From: Chryseolinea serpens
GTDB taxonomy: Bacteria; Bacteroidota; Bacteroidia; Cytophagales; Cyclobacteriaceae
Assembly (NCBI RefSeq): GCF_900129725.1
Contig: NZ_FQWQ01000001.1
Location: 1,488,001 to 1,552,000, forward strand
Direction of reading: 5' to 3'
DNA: 64,000 nucleotides
The notes under the pieces are model-generated. The model was not told where the DNA came from. It was given only the letters and a program-made list of their open reading frames with translations, and did not search any database. Shown one piece after another: positions 44,008-53,386 of this stretch; the first letter of the stretch is position 1, and every line of letters begins with the position of its first letter. The position numbers were made by a program, and so were the translations under genes.

Positions 44008-45711
44008 TTAGGGTTTCGTATAGGCTACCTTCCCTCCTACAATCGTCATGGCGATCTCCGTCTTCAAAAGATCATTCTCGGGGACGGTCATGATGTCTTG
44101 TGAGAACACGGCAAAGTCCGCCAGCTTGCCTGGTGCAATAGAGCCTTTCATGTTTTCCTGGAACGCGCCATATGCCGCATCCAGCGTGTAGGAACGCAAG
44201 GCTTGTTCGCGCGTCATTTTCTCAGCCGGCTCATAGCCGCCTTCGGGCTCGCCCTTCAGGGTCTTGCGGGTGACGGACGCGTAAAAGCAAGCGATCGGAT
44301 TGAGCGGCTCGACCGGTGCGTCGGTACCATTAACGATCTTCGCCCCCGACTTCAGCAGCGACTGCCACATATAGGCTCCCTCCTTGATCCGCTTCTCGCC
44401 CAACCGGTCGATGGCCCATGGACGGTCGGACGACATGTGGATGGCCTGCATGGCAGCGATCACCCCAAGCTGGGCAAATCGCGGCAGATCCTTTGGGTCG
44501 ATGTGTTGGGCGTGTTCGATGCGGAAGCGATGATCTTTCACGGGATTTTCGGCGAGGGCTTTTTCATAGCGATCCAGGATCTCGCGGTTGGCGCGGTCGC
44601 CGATGGCGTGGGAGCACACCTGGAAGCCATGCTGCAGCGCGATCTGTGATGTCTTCAACACGGTGTCCATAGACAACGTGGCCATGCCCGAAAAATCGGG
44701 GCGGTCGGTGTAGGGTTCCAGCAGCCATGCGCCACGCGAGCCCAGCGCGCCGTCGCAGTTGAGCTTGATGGAACGTATGGTGAGCCAACCCGTGGTGTCG
44801 ATCTCCGGTCCCTTTTTCATCCACTCATAGATCAGATCGCGGTCGAAGCCGGTGATCATCGTGTAGAGGCGCACGCTCAGTCTTCCATCGCTCTTGAATT
44901 CATGGAACAGCTCCAGGTTCTCGCGCGAGGCGCCGGCGTCATGAAAGCCGGTGAGGCCGTTGCGCAGACAGGCCTTCAGGGCCAGGTCGAGGGCCTGGGC
45001 GTCGGTCTCGCGGGTGTTGTCGGGGATGTGGTCGGCGATGAGGGATTGGGCGCGTTCGTTGAACAGACCTGTTGGGTTGCCCATTTCATCACGCAGGATC
45101 TCGCCGCCTTCATTTTGTTCTTTCTTCAGCTTCTCGGGCGAAAGCTGGTTCACGCCGGCGATCTCCATGGCCTTGGCGTTGGCAAATCCGGCGTGGCCAC
45201 TGGCATGCCGGAGAAACACGGGGTTGTTGGGCGACACGGCGCTCAGGGCCTGGTGCAGGGGAAATCCTTTCACCATTTTTGCGGGCTTCACATCCCACTT
45301 GTCCTGGTGCCACCCGCGGCCCACGATCCATTGGCCGGGCTGCGCCTTGCTGACGGCGTCTTTCACCCGCGCAACGATCTCGTCAAAGCTTTTCACATCC
45401 ATCAGGTCGAGGTTCAACTCGTTGTAGCCCACGCCCATGATGTGGCCGTGGCCTTCGATGAAGCCCGGGGTGAGGGTCTTGCCTTCGAGGTTGATCACCG
45501 TTGTTTTTTCGCCGATGAGTTCGCGTGCTTCTTTTTCCGTGCCTGCAAAAACGATCTTGTCGCCCGTCACCGCCACCGCTTCTACCTGGGGATGAGCGTC
45601 TTCCATGGTGTAGATCTTTCCGCCGAGGATGACCGTATCGGCCGGGGTTTGTTTTTTGCCACACGAAAAGGCAACGGCGGCAAGGAGCAGGATGAACAAT
45701 GCGTTCCGCAT
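44008..45711 (-). CDS. Amidohydrolase-family lipoprotein (YtcJ-like)
   Basis: A 567-residue protein with a lipoprotein signal ending in FSC (MRNALFILLLAAVAFSC). It belongs to the amidohydrolase superfamily subtype that includes YtcJ: HxH in PGFIEGHGHIMG near residue 88, WIVGRGWHQDKW, LNCDGALGSRGAWL, HAIGDRANREILDRY, FRIEHAQH and the catalytic Asp in VNGTDAPVEP near 460. The substrate is unknown; these hydrolyse amides or esters at a metal site. It likely works in the periplasm. Transcribed alone. Confidence 0.88.
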   Translation of the reverse strand: MRNALFILLLAAVAFSCGKKQTPADTVILGGKIYTMEDAHPQVEAVAVTGDKIVFAGTEKEARELIGEKTTVINLEGKTLTPGFIEGHGHIMGVGYNELNLDLMDVKSFDEIVARVKDAVSKAQPGQWIVGRGWHQDKWDVKPAKMVKGFPLHQALSAVSPNNPVFLRHASGHAGFANAKAMEIAGVNQLSPEKLKKEQNEGGEILRDEMGNPTGLFNERAQSLIADHIPDNTRETDAQALDLALKACLRNGLTGFHDAGASRENLELFHEFKSDGRLSVRLYTMITGFDRDLIYEWMKKGPEIDTTGWLTIRSIKLNCDGALGSRGAWLLEPYTDRPDFSGMATLSMDTVLKTSQIALQHGFQVCSHAIGDRANREILDRYEKALAENPVKDHRFRIEHAQHIDPKDLPRFAQLGVIAAMQAIHMSSDRPWAIDRLGEKRIKEGAYMWQSLLKSGAKIVNGTDAPVEPLNPIACFYASVTRKTLKGEPEGGYEPAEKMTREQALRSYTLDAAYGAFQENMKGSIAPGKLADFAVFSQDIMTVPENDLLKTEIAMTIVGGKVAYTKP

Positions 45712-45901
45712 AGTGCGTTGGGTTTCAGTTTAGGTTGAGACGCTTCAAGGTTAAGCAGAATTTATGGCAGAAGTAAATGCTTCTTATCTTGCCGGACAAA
45801 TTCCGGGATCAAAATTTCGCGGCCGGTATATCATTGGCCACGGCGCAGGTCCACTTCGGCTAGCAGCCGGATCCGGAATGAACGTTTTAAAAACTAAACT
45901 T

Positions 45902-46624
45902 ATGAAACTTCTGCGGGGATTGTCATTTCTTTTTGTGCTGGCGTGTTCAACGGTCCAGGCACAACAATTCGGGTTATCGTTCTCTTACTTCATTCCCAAG
46001 AACGGCTACTTCTCCACCCCCATCAGCCCCTTCTCCATCCGGGGCCTGGGCTTTGACATCAACCGGTTCCTGGCCATCGAGACGGGCGGGTCGCTCTATC
46101 GCATGTCAGGCCTGGGCGTGAAAGACCTCCCCTTCGAAACCAAAGACGCTATTGTGGGTCCGAACTTTACGGTGCTCGTGCCCGTGGAGTTGGTGATCCA
46201 ACTAAAAGGTTCGCGCGTCGAGTTCGATGTTAAAGGGGGCGCTTTTGGCTTCTATGGTTTCAGTCAGAAAATCAACTATGGTAATTTGGACCGGGCTATA
46301 CGCAAAGACATGAACTGGCAAGTCGTGAACAGCGACTTCACCTTCAAAAACAAACCGGGCTGGGGCTATCACGCCGGCGCTGAGCTAACGGTTTATGTTA
46401 CTCAAACCGTGGGCGTGTCCTTGGAAACCAACTACCTGATGGGGCAGTCAAAATTTCCGATGACGGGAAGCTTTACAGGTGGCAATACCAGCCTGGAGAC
46501 GCGACAGGTTTCGTATAACGATGCGAAGATCGATCTGACAGGGTTGGAATTTTCGATTGGGTTGATCTTTGATTCGGGGCAAGGGAAAGCAGGACCGCCG
46601 AAGAAGAAGCGGAGAAGGCGGTGA
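45902..46624 (+). CDS. Exported beta-barrel-like protein with basic C-terminal tail
   Basis: A 240-residue protein. The ATG at 45902 starts MKLLRGLSFLFVLACSTVQAQ; ATGs upstream do not give a signal. Alternating hydrophobic strands with glycines and aromatics (FGLSFSYFIPKNGYF, LAIETGGSLYRMSGLG, VELVIQLKGSRVEFDVKGG, AELTVYVTQTVGVSLETNYL) fit an outer-membrane barrel of eight or so strands. It ends GPPKKKRRRR instead of the aromatic residue that usually closes barrels. No function assigned. Confidence 0.7.
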   Translation: MKLLRGLSFLFVLACSTVQAQQFGLSFSYFIPKNGYFSTPISPFSIRGLGFDINRFLAIETGGSLYRMSGLGVKDLPFETKDAIVGPNFTVLVPVELVIQLKGSRVEFDVKGGAFGFYGFSQKINYGNLDRAIRKDMNWQVVNSDFTFKNKPGWGYHAGAELTVYVTQTVGVSLETNYLMGQSKFPMTGSFTGGNTSLETRQVSYNDAKIDLTGLEFSIGLIFDSGQGKAGPPKKKRRRR

Positions 46625-46629
46625 GGGAA

Positions 46630-46650
46630 TCGGGAGCCAGAATCCAGGCA
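46630..46650 (+). repeat. Short degenerate copy of the heptad repeat
   Basis: Three 7-nt units (CGGGAGC, CAGAATC, CAGGCA) directly after the barrel gene, matching the units at 27650-27709. Too short to be sure, but the sequence CAGAATCCAGG is shared exactly with 27664-27674. Confidence 0.5.
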
Positions 46651-46689
46651 TTTTCTTTTTAACAACTTGACTGGGCAACCAACCAACTC

Positions 46690-47106
46690 ATGACCGATAT
46701 ATTTAGATACAGTATTTGTGACCCATTGAAGAAGGACCCAATTGAAATGGGAGCCATTGGAAAAGAAGAAATACTTGACATCCTGGACCGGTTCCCGTGG
46801 ACAGACCTTCTTGACAAAATGAACGGGGCTAACGAAAGTGACATTCATTTTTCCCCCTCCCTTGAGTTTGAGAATGCCTCTACCCGACACGGGTTATCTA
46901 TTTCAGTTGTTGAGGAAGGGGAAGGATATGAATTCTATATCTTTTATAAAAGACCCAAAATGGTGACACGATTGTTCGGACTCGTTAAGAATATGGACGA
47001 TAATTTTCTTTCCGACAGGACTGGACAAACAACTGAGGATGTGCGAGACGCGGTGACTGCATTAATAACGAACGACATGGAGACGCTTGAAAGTAGATGG
47101 GGATAA
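46690..47106 (+). CDS. Small cytoplasmic protein of unknown function
   Basis: A 138-residue acidic protein with no signal peptide (MTDIFRYSICDPLKKDPIEMG). It mixes helices and strands (SIHFSPSLEFENASTRHGLSISVV-like central segment, YEFYIFYKRPKMVTRLFGLV). The shape resembles small stand-alone immunity-like or cargo-binding proteins, but I cannot name a family. It ends just before the next gene, which is exported and also unknown. Confidence 0.55.
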   Translation: MTDIFRYSICDPLKKDPIEMGAIGKEEILDILDRFPWTDLLDKMNGANESDIHFSPSLEFENASTRHGLSISVVEEGEGYEFYIFYKRPKMVTRLFGLVKNMDDNFLSDRTGQTTEDVRDAVTALITNDMETLESRWG

Positions 47107-47191
47107 GAGACCAGCACTCAACGGCGTGCCTGCCAGCAAATGTCCTGGTGCGTTGAACGCCATGGGAAATAGTAGATACAAAACCAAAAGC

Positions 47192-47788
47192 ATGAAAGGA
47201 TTTCTCATTGTAGCTTTAGTGATCTGCTTTTATCAAAGCATTTCTCAGGATTCCCCTTTGCCCATTACCGTCAGCATAAAAATTGAAAGAACCTATGAGA
47301 CAAAGGAAAAGAAGGAGCGCTATGCCAGAACCATTCGCGAAAATCAATACGTGGTTAATTCGGACTACGTTAGACAGACCTTCTATGACATAAACCTGGA
47401 GATTAAAAATACCTCGAGCGATTCAATAAGCATTTGGCTGATGAAATGCTCTTATTGGTACAATTTCCTGATTAATAACAATTACATGACTTTTGAGGGG
47501 CCAGGATGCGATGGCAACTATCCTATCCGGGTAAAGTTCGCGCCTGGAGAAAACAAGGAATATAAATTCACGTTGGCAAGGTCAATTAAGTTTGATTATC
47601 CATGTAGATATTGCGTTTATGGCGATCAGGTTGAAACCACAAAACTTGGTCTGATCATTATTGACGACCCCTTCGAAAGCAAAATGCACGTATTGGATTA
47701 CGACCTTTTGATGGAAGACAAGAGCAAATGGAGAATTGTTTGGAGTAATCCATTATACTTGCTAGGTAAGACGGAGGAAAAAAAGTAA
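47192..47788 (+). CDS. Exported protein of unknown function
   Basis: A 198-residue protein with the signal MKGFLIVALVICFYQSISQ (cleavage before DSPL); the ATG at 47192 is preferred over 47087 and 47162. The mature part is beta-rich with an N-T-S-S-D-S-I-S-I-W segment, two Cys-containing loops (GPGCDGNY, YPCRYCVYG) and a C-terminal strand MHVLDYDLLMEDKSKWRIVW. It recalls the partial protein at 1-500. Two Cys in CRYC and one nearby may form a disulfide. No family known to me. Confidence 0.6.
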   Translation: MKGFLIVALVICFYQSISQDSPLPITVSIKIERTYETKEKKERYARTIRENQYVVNSDYVRQTFYDINLEIKNTSSDSISIWLMKCSYWYNFLINNNYMTFEGPGCDGNYPIRVKFAPGENKEYKFTLARSIKFDYPCRYCVYGDQVETTKLGLIIIDDPFESKMHVLDYDLLMEDKSKWRIVWSNPLYLLGKTEEKK

Positions 47789-47936
47789 CGGCACAGCAGC
47801 GGTTAGACTCACGTCATTCGAAAATCTTCAGGCCCCGGACGATCTGTTATACGGAAATAAACCAAGTCCTCTATTCAGTAATTTCCTGGTTGGAGTCTTG
47901 TTGCAAACTATGAAAATGGAGGTATTTTTAGAATGC

Positions 47937-48746
47937 ATGAAAAACACCCTCCTCCTGGCTTTTCTTTTGACATGCCTTCCCGCTGTCGCGCAAAAGCAAC
48001 CGCAGCTTACCATTCTCACATTCTCGGGCGACGTCACCATCGGCGGACAACCCGTAGTTGCCGGGCAGTTGGTGTATGATGACAGCAAGAATCTTTTGGT
48101 CAATGGAAAAGAAAGTTACGCCAACATCCTGACGGAAACCGGCTACGCCCGAAAGCTGGGGAGTGGAAGTTATCCACCCGTTTCCTTGAACAGCGAATCG
48201 GCGAAAGCAAAACCCAAGCGTTCATCCTCAGTATATTATCACCCATCCCCCATTGCCATCCTTACGGCCCCTGAAGCACCGCACAAAAAGGTCTTTGGCG
48301 ACTCTGTTTTCCTGTTGTGGAAAGTAAATTATTCAAGCAAGCCCGAGCTGCCTTTCCGGATTTCACTGCTCACGATGTTCGATGATCCCCTCTTTGACAC
48401 TACCACACAGGTTTCATTCTGCGCACTAAACGTTGGCCCGTTTCTTCTTCGGGACAATGCCATTGTTATTCAGGTGAAATCATCGACAGAGAGGGCAGTC
48501 CAAGGAGCGGGAAAAATGGACGAAGCGATGCGCCTGCGCATCCAAAACGATTTACAACTCCTCGTGGCCAATACCGAAACCGAGCGCGCCATCGCCCGCG
48601 TCGCCATCTTTGAGATCAATGACCTCATTTACGATGTCACCTATGGTCTTTACAAACTCCGGATGGCAGAGAAAGCCGCAGGCGTGCCGATCGTCAGCAA
48701 TTACTACCAACGACTGTTGAAGAAATACGGCATGGAAACGTTATGA
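47937..48746 (+). CDS. Exported protein of unknown function
   Basis: A 269-residue protein with the signal MKNTLLLAFLLTCLPAVAQ; this start at 47937 is preferred over the in-frame ATG at 47898. The mature region begins with a FecR-like beta segment (ILTFSGDVTIGGQPVVAGQLVYDDSKNLLV: a short DUF-type domain at about residues 22-70), then a Ser/Tyr linker and an alpha/beta C-terminal half. The FecR-like start suggests a role in binding or sensing at the envelope, but this is weak. It overlaps the NHL gene by 6 nt, tail to tail. Confidence 0.6.
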   Translation: MKNTLLLAFLLTCLPAVAQKQPQLTILTFSGDVTIGGQPVVAGQLVYDDSKNLLVNGKESYANILTETGYARKLGSGSYPPVSLNSESAKAKPKRSSSVYYHPSPIAILTAPEAPHKKVFGDSVFLLWKVNYSSKPELPFRISLLTMFDDPLFDTTTQVSFCALNVGPFLLRDNAIVIQVKSSTERAVQGAGKMDEAMRLRIQNDLQLLVANTETERAIARVAIFEINDLIYDVTYGLYKLRMAEKAAGVPIVSNYYQRLLKKYGMETL

Positions 48747-49760
48747 CGCGTGATTCAACTTATACGGATACACCTTCCCCGACGCCCACTGTGCCACATA
48801 CAAGTTGCCATCTCTGTCCACGCACACATCGTGGGGATGGACAAACAACTTTTCCGATTGCGCCATGGGTTGCAGCTTTCCATCCGCATACACGGGTGGT
48901 GTTCCTCCAATATTAGAGATCACTTTGTTATTCTTGTCCAATATCGTCACGAAGCCAGTACCCTCCGCGCCAAGGTCGGGTGAGCGAAGTACGGCGGCAT
49001 AGAGATGATCGCCTTTGATCACGGGACGACATACACAAGCTCCAGGCAACGCAATGATCTCGATCAATTCTCCTTCCATCGAAAAACGTTTGAAGCAATT
49101 GCGCGTGCGGTCGGTCACCAGCAGTGTGGGGTTGCCTTGGCGTTTGTCGATCACGATGCCGTGGGCGTTGTCAAGTTTGGCATCGCCTTCTCCCCTGCCG
49201 CCGAAATAGTGTTTCAGTTTTCCGGTAGCATCATAGTGCAAAATGTATTGCGCACCATAGCCGTCGGCGATGTAGAAATCGCCGTTGTCTGCGACGGCCA
49301 CTTCGGTGGGGACGAATTGTTCGGCTTTGGGATAGAGGTTGTCTTCCTGGGGTGGATCGATGGTGAGCAGGAGTTCGCCTTTCAGGCTGGCCTTGTAGAC
49401 CTGGTGCTTCACGGTGTCGGTGATGAAAAGAGTGTCGCCGGCGAGCGTGAGGCCGTGACCACCGGGGAATTCATGTCCCCAGGTTTGCAGCAGCTTGCCT
49501 GAGGTGTTGAAGACCATGATGTTGTTTTTGGTTTCGTTGGTGAGCAGCAGGATGTTTCCTGAAGCGTCCTGCACCATTTCGTGGCAATCGTTCACGGGAT
49601 TTTTCAGCGGATCGGCTTTACTCCACTGGGTGTCCAGCGTGAACTTCATGTTGCCTTGGCCATAGACAGGGCCGGCTTTGCGGGCCAGCAGATCGGTGGT
49701 GATGGTGAGCGTTGCTATGGAGGCGAGGCTGGCGCGTTGGATAAAGGCTCTTCGTTTCAT
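48741..49760 (-). CDS. NHL-repeat beta-propeller protein with Tat-like signal
   Basis: A 339-residue exported protein. The N-terminus MKRRAFIQRASLASIATLTI has a twin-Arg-type start (RRAFIQ), typical of Tat substrates. The body is a beta-propeller of NHL repeats: HGLTLAGDTLFITDTVKHQVYKA, PTEVAVADNGDFYIADGYGAQYILHYD, HGIVIDKRQGNPTLLVTDRTRNCFKRF and HPHDVCVDRDGNLYVAQWASGKVYPY. Such propellers include peptidylglycine alpha-amidating lyase-like and gluconolactonase-like proteins. Which one is not determined; no catalytic signature is obvious. Confidence 0.75.
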   Translation of the reverse strand: MKRRAFIQRASLASIATLTITTDLLARKAGPVYGQGNMKFTLDTQWSKADPLKNPVNDCHEMVQDASGNILLLTNETKNNIMVFNTSGKLLQTWGHEFPGGHGLTLAGDTLFITDTVKHQVYKASLKGELLLTIDPPQEDNLYPKAEQFVPTEVAVADNGDFYIADGYGAQYILHYDATGKLKHYFGGRGEGDAKLDNAHGIVIDKRQGNPTLLVTDRTRNCFKRFSMEGELIEIIALPGACVCRPVIKGDHLYAAVLRSPDLGAEGTGFVTILDKNNKVISNIGGTPPVYADGKLQPMAQSEKLFVHPHDVCVDRDGNLYVAQWASGKVYPYKLNHAS

Positions 49761-49804
49761 AGGGTTGTAGTTTAGAAATGTTGGCGACAGTTAATGATCA
49801 TTTT

Positions 49805-50095
49805 TTATCCCTGCAGGCTTTCGGCGCCCATGGGTTTGACGGAGGTGAGCAGGTAGCGGTTGAGCGGGAAGCTCACTTCCAGTAAGACTTTCAGGTTGTT
49901 GTCCAGGGCATCCGTTACGATGGCCATGTCGGTGCGGGACAGGATGTAGGGATGGGGTTCTACAAAGCCGGGCATGGCCTGGAAGGATTCCCAGTGGATG
50001 GCGAGCGTGTCGCCCTCCTGGAGACGCTCCAGTTCCTGCGGGGGTAATTCCAGATAGGTGGTGCAGGCGGAGAGATTGATTTGGTGCGTTTCCAT
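49805..50095 (-). CDS. Small protein of unknown function
   Basis: A 96-residue cytosolic protein from the ATG at 50095 (METHQINLSACTTYLELPP); an earlier frame start gives a basic N-terminus that looks non-coding. It is mixed alpha/beta, with ELPPQELERLQEGDTLAIHWESF and a C-terminal LEVSFPLNRYLLTSVKP. No family recognised. It lies between the NHL gene and the antiporter gene on the same strand. Confidence 0.5.
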   Translation of the reverse strand: METHQINLSACTTYLELPPQELERLQEGDTLAIHWESFQAMPGFVEPHPYILSRTDMAIVTDALDNNLKVLLEVSFPLNRYLLTSVKPMGAESLQG

Positions 50096-50242
50096 GGTGT
50101 AGCGATTTACTTCGGTGTCGGGTCGTAGTAAAGCTACTGATTTTTTCAAAAAACATTTCATCCGCCTCACCGAAGCCTCGGCGGGCACGGCCGTCCTTTC
50201 CACTAAAGCTTTGTCGCGTGGCCCTTGATGAGGTTAAGGAGA

Positions 50243-52513
50243 TTACGGTTTTAGGATGAGCACGGAGGATGTGTTATTGAGCCATTCGCTGTGGGATTCC
50301 ATGAGCTTTTTCCAGGTTTCCAGGCTGAGGATGACCAGTTCTTGCTGGGCCAGGAAGGATTTGTCGATGGTTTTGTCTTGCAGAAGGCGGATGTGTTGAG
50401 GCGCGTTTTGCTCGATGGCGCGGATGGATTCGCGGATCTCGGCGTCGTTCTTTACCACGTCGTTCAGATCAAGGATGGTGATCTGGGCTTCGGCGTTGTT
50501 GATGAGGCGTTGGGCATAGCCGATGAGAAATTTGTCGCGGGGCTCCACCAGGGGAATGAACACGCGGTCGATTTTCTCCAGTTGTTTGTCGATGAGGATG
50601 CCCACCGGCACATGGCTTCGGCTTAGGATGGAGCGGGTGCGTTCATCGAACGAAGAACTGTCGAACAATTTTTCTTTGCCCGTCACGGTGCCCAGGAGAC
50701 GGTTGGGGTTGATGATGCGGGTGGTGAAACCCAGCACTTTTCCCAGCAAGCTGCCTTCAAAAATGGATTGGCCCACCCCCACCAACAACAGGTCGTAGTC
50801 GCCGCGGTTGGCCACTTCCGCGATCTCTGCGTCAATGTCGTTGGTGGGTTTAAACAAGGTGGTTATTTTTTGTTGGAGCCGGTGCGATTCTTCCACTACA
50901 GGCGAGAAGCTCTCCTTCTCATACTCTTCGACATTGTACTGATTCAATTCATTGCTCGGCGACAAGTGCATGGCCGTGATAGCCGCGTTGCCGTTGAGTT
51001 TGCGTGTGAGGCTGTTGGCGAGGCGCAGCAGGGACCGTCCCCGCTCGGGGTTGCCAAACGAAACCAGGATCTTGAACTTGCTGATCTGGCTCACCTCGGC
51101 ATCCACTACCGCGGTCTTCGATTTGAAGAGGAAGTTGATGATGTCCAATGCGGGCCCCGTCATGCCGGTGGTGACCAGCGCCATGATCACCATCATGGCA
51201 AACACCTGGGGTGTGAGCACGCCGAGGTCGTAGCCGATGTTGAGCACGATCAGCTCCATCAGTCCGCGGGTGTTCATGAGGGCGCCAATGGCCAGACTGT
51301 CTTTCCAGCTTTGTCCAACGAACTTCGCGGCCAGCGCACTGCCCAGGAATTTTCCCGTAACGGCCACCAGGATGATCACGCCGGTGATCATCCACAGATG
51401 GGGATCGTTCAACAACCCGATCTGTGTTCGCAATCCTGTAAATACAAAGAACAAGGGAAGCAGCAGCACCACGGCCACATCGTCCACTTTTTCGATGAAG
51501 ATGTTTCGGAATTTCATGTTCTCGGGCATCACCGCGCCAGCCATAAACGCTCCGAACAGGGCGTGGATACCGATCACCTCCGTGGCGTAAGAAGAAATCA
51601 CCAGGATGAGAAAGAAAATAGCCACCACCGGTTTGCTCAGGTTTTCGCGAGAAGCATGCAGGTCGCCCACCCGTTTCAGGAACGGGCGGATCACGTTCAA
51701 CATCACCACTACATAGCCGATGGACAGCCCCATGATATACAGGGCGCTTACAAACGATCCGGCTTTCACAATGGCAATGACGGCCGCCAGAATGCACCAG
51801 GCCGTAATGTCATCGGCTGCCGCACAGGTGATGACGACGGTGCCCAGGCGTGTTTTCTGGATGCCCCGCTCCTGCACAATGCGCGCCAACACCGGAAAGG
51901 CGGTAACGCTCATCGATATGCCGATAAATAAAGCGAAGGAAGAAAACTGTATGCCCTCGGGCGCAAATGATGCGTAGATAAAATAGGCCAGCCCCATGCC
52001 GAGCGCAAACGGGATGATGATGCTGGCATGGCTCACCACCACCGCTTCGTGCGCTTTGTTGCGCAGCACCTTCAGGTCAAGCTCCATCCCCACCACAAAC
52101 ATGAACAGGATCAACCCGATCTGACTCAGGAACTGGATGTTGCCCATCGATTCCTTCGGGAACAAGGCCGCCGAGAATTCGGGAAAGTACATGCCGAGCA
52201 ATGACGGGCCCAACACAATGCCCGCGATGATCTCGCCCACGACCGACGGCTGCCGCAGTTTTTTGCAGATCCATCCAAAGAGACGGGCAAACAGAATAAT
52301 GGTCACGATCTGCCCCAGCAACACCGCCAAAGGATGGTGCAGACTGTGGCTGAACCCGGTGACAAAATCAGACCAGGGGTTGGTTTCCGCGGCGCGCACC
52401 ACGATATTTCTCCCCGCCTCTTGCTTCTCTCCCACCAACACAATCCAGTACATCAACCCCGAAAAAATGCCGATGACGCCGATATAAAAAAATATATTTC
52501 TAAACTTCTTCAT
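50243..52513 (-). CDS. CPA2 cation:proton antiporter with C-terminal UspA-like domain
   Basis: A 756-residue inner-membrane antiporter. The N-terminal half has about 12 hydrophobic segments with the family motifs LRQPSVVGEIIAGIVLGPSLLG near residue 85, SMSVTAFPVLARIV (about 200), the Asp pair TCAAADDITAWC, EVIGIHALFGAFMAGAVMPEN and LAIGALMNTRGLMELIVLNIG. The C-terminal 250 residues (from ISKFKILVSFGNPERGRS) resemble two UspA-type nucleotide-binding modules, as in KefC/NhaS-type CPA2 proteins with cytosolic regulation. It exchanges Na+ or K+ for H+. The leader contains a 7-bp inverted repeat (52526-52532 with 52553-52559). Confidence 0.9.
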   Translation of the reverse strand: MKKFRNIFFYIGVIGIFSGLMYWIVLVGEKQEAGRNIVVRAAETNPWSDFVTGFSHSLHHPLAVLLGQIVTIILFARLFGWICKKLRQPSVVGEIIAGIVLGPSLLGMYFPEFSAALFPKESMGNIQFLSQIGLILFMFVVGMELDLKVLRNKAHEAVVVSHASIIIPFALGMGLAYFIYASFAPEGIQFSSFALFIGISMSVTAFPVLARIVQERGIQKTRLGTVVITCAAADDITAWCILAAVIAIVKAGSFVSALYIMGLSIGYVVVMLNVIRPFLKRVGDLHASRENLSKPVVAIFFLILVISSYATEVIGIHALFGAFMAGAVMPENMKFRNIFIEKVDDVAVVLLLPLFFVFTGLRTQIGLLNDPHLWMITGVIILVAVTGKFLGSALAAKFVGQSWKDSLAIGALMNTRGLMELIVLNIGYDLGVLTPQVFAMMVIMALVTTGMTGPALDIINFLFKSKTAVVDAEVSQISKFKILVSFGNPERGRSLLRLANSLTRKLNGNAAITAMHLSPSNELNQYNVEEYEKESFSPVVEESHRLQQKITTLFKPTNDIDAEIAEVANRGDYDLLLVGVGQSIFEGSLLGKVLGFTTRIINPNRLLGTVTGKEKLFDSSSFDERTRSILSRSHVPVGILIDKQLEKIDRVFIPLVEPRDKFLIGYAQRLINNAEAQITILDLNDVVKNDAEIRESIRAIEQNAPQHIRLLQDKTIDKSFLAQQELVILSLETWKKLMESHSEWLNNTSSVLILKP

Positions 52514-52666
52514 GCTTGCTTTGTTATGCGTCCGGTAGAACCGCCGTGGTGCGACGCATTTACCGGTGCAAATATGAAAAAGCGGGAGAAAGAATGAAGG
52601 CCGCTGGTCACAGAATGTAATGAAACCGGAAAAAAATGTAACGAAATGCCGTGCCCTTCGAGGGAC

Positions 52667-53386
52667 TTACAATTTTACCTTTTTCAGGAAGTCAGTGCGA
52701 TAGATCTCGTTCAGCGTAAGCACAATGGATTTGCCCGCCGCGTCGGAAAATGCTGTGGTGATCTGATCGTGCGAAAAATGCTGAACGCTCTTCAAAGCAA
52801 TCATTTGCTTTTTGTTAATACGACAAAAATCCGCTGCCGGCAACAGGCCCTCCAGCTTTTCGAAGGAAATATTTTTCAGCGTAAGCGTATGACCGTCGGT
52901 GAGTTGAACAAATTTGTCGCGGCTGTCGGTCTCGGAAGCACTGACGTAGCCGATGGTATCAAAAAATAAAAGGGTTTTCCCCTTGTCGGTATTGAGTTGC
53001 ACAAAATTCCTGGACGACTCGCTCTTGTTGATGCGCTGTCCCACTTTTTGTACGGCTTGTTGCAGGCGCTCTTTCGTGATGGGTTTGCGCACATAGTCCA
53101 CGGCGTCGAGGTCAAAGGCGTCGGCGGCAAATTCGGTGTAGGCGGTGGTAAAGATCACGGGCTTGCCCTTCAGCAAAGCGGCGATCTGCAGGCCATTGGT
53201 GCCGGGCATTTCGATGTCGAGAATGCAGAGATCGAAGGCCAGCGTGGGCAATTCTTTCAGGAATATTTCGGGGTTGTTGTAGGCCCGCACCACTTCCAGT
53301 TCCGGCAGTTGTTCGCAGAGCAACTTCAGGTAGGTCAGCCCGGGGAGCTCGTCATCGAGCAGCAAGCATCTTAACTTTGTGTTCAA
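52667..53386 (-). CDS. LytTR-family response regulator
   Basis: A 239-residue regulator with an N-terminal receiver domain (acidic Asp11/Asp12, phospho-acceptor Asp57 in LDIEMPG, Lys in YVRKPI) and a C-terminal LytTR DNA-binding domain (about residues 130-239, SRNFVQLNTDKGKTLLFFDTIGYVSASETDSRDKFVQL). It pairs with the LytS-type kinase just upstream, whose coding end overlaps its start by 35 nt, so they are translationally coupled. It probably regulates nearby envelope or transport genes. Confidence 0.92.
   Translation of the reverse strand: MNTKLRCLLLDDELPGLTYLKLLCEQLPELEVVRAYNNPEIFLKELPTLAFDLCILDIEMPGTNGLQIAALLKGKPVIFTTAYTEFAADAFDLDAVDYVRKPITKERLQQAVQKVGQRINKSESSRNFVQLNTDKGKTLLFFDTIGYVSASETDSRDKFVQLTDGHTLTLKNISFEKLEGLLPAADFCRINKKQMIALKSVQHFSHDQITTAFSDAAGKSIVLTLNEIYRTDFLKKVKL

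Noticed and set aside
50768-51931. Plus-strand frame of 387 codons
   Set aside because: Antisense of the CPA2 antiporter; composition (many His, Gln, Arg) is that of reverse-complement coding.
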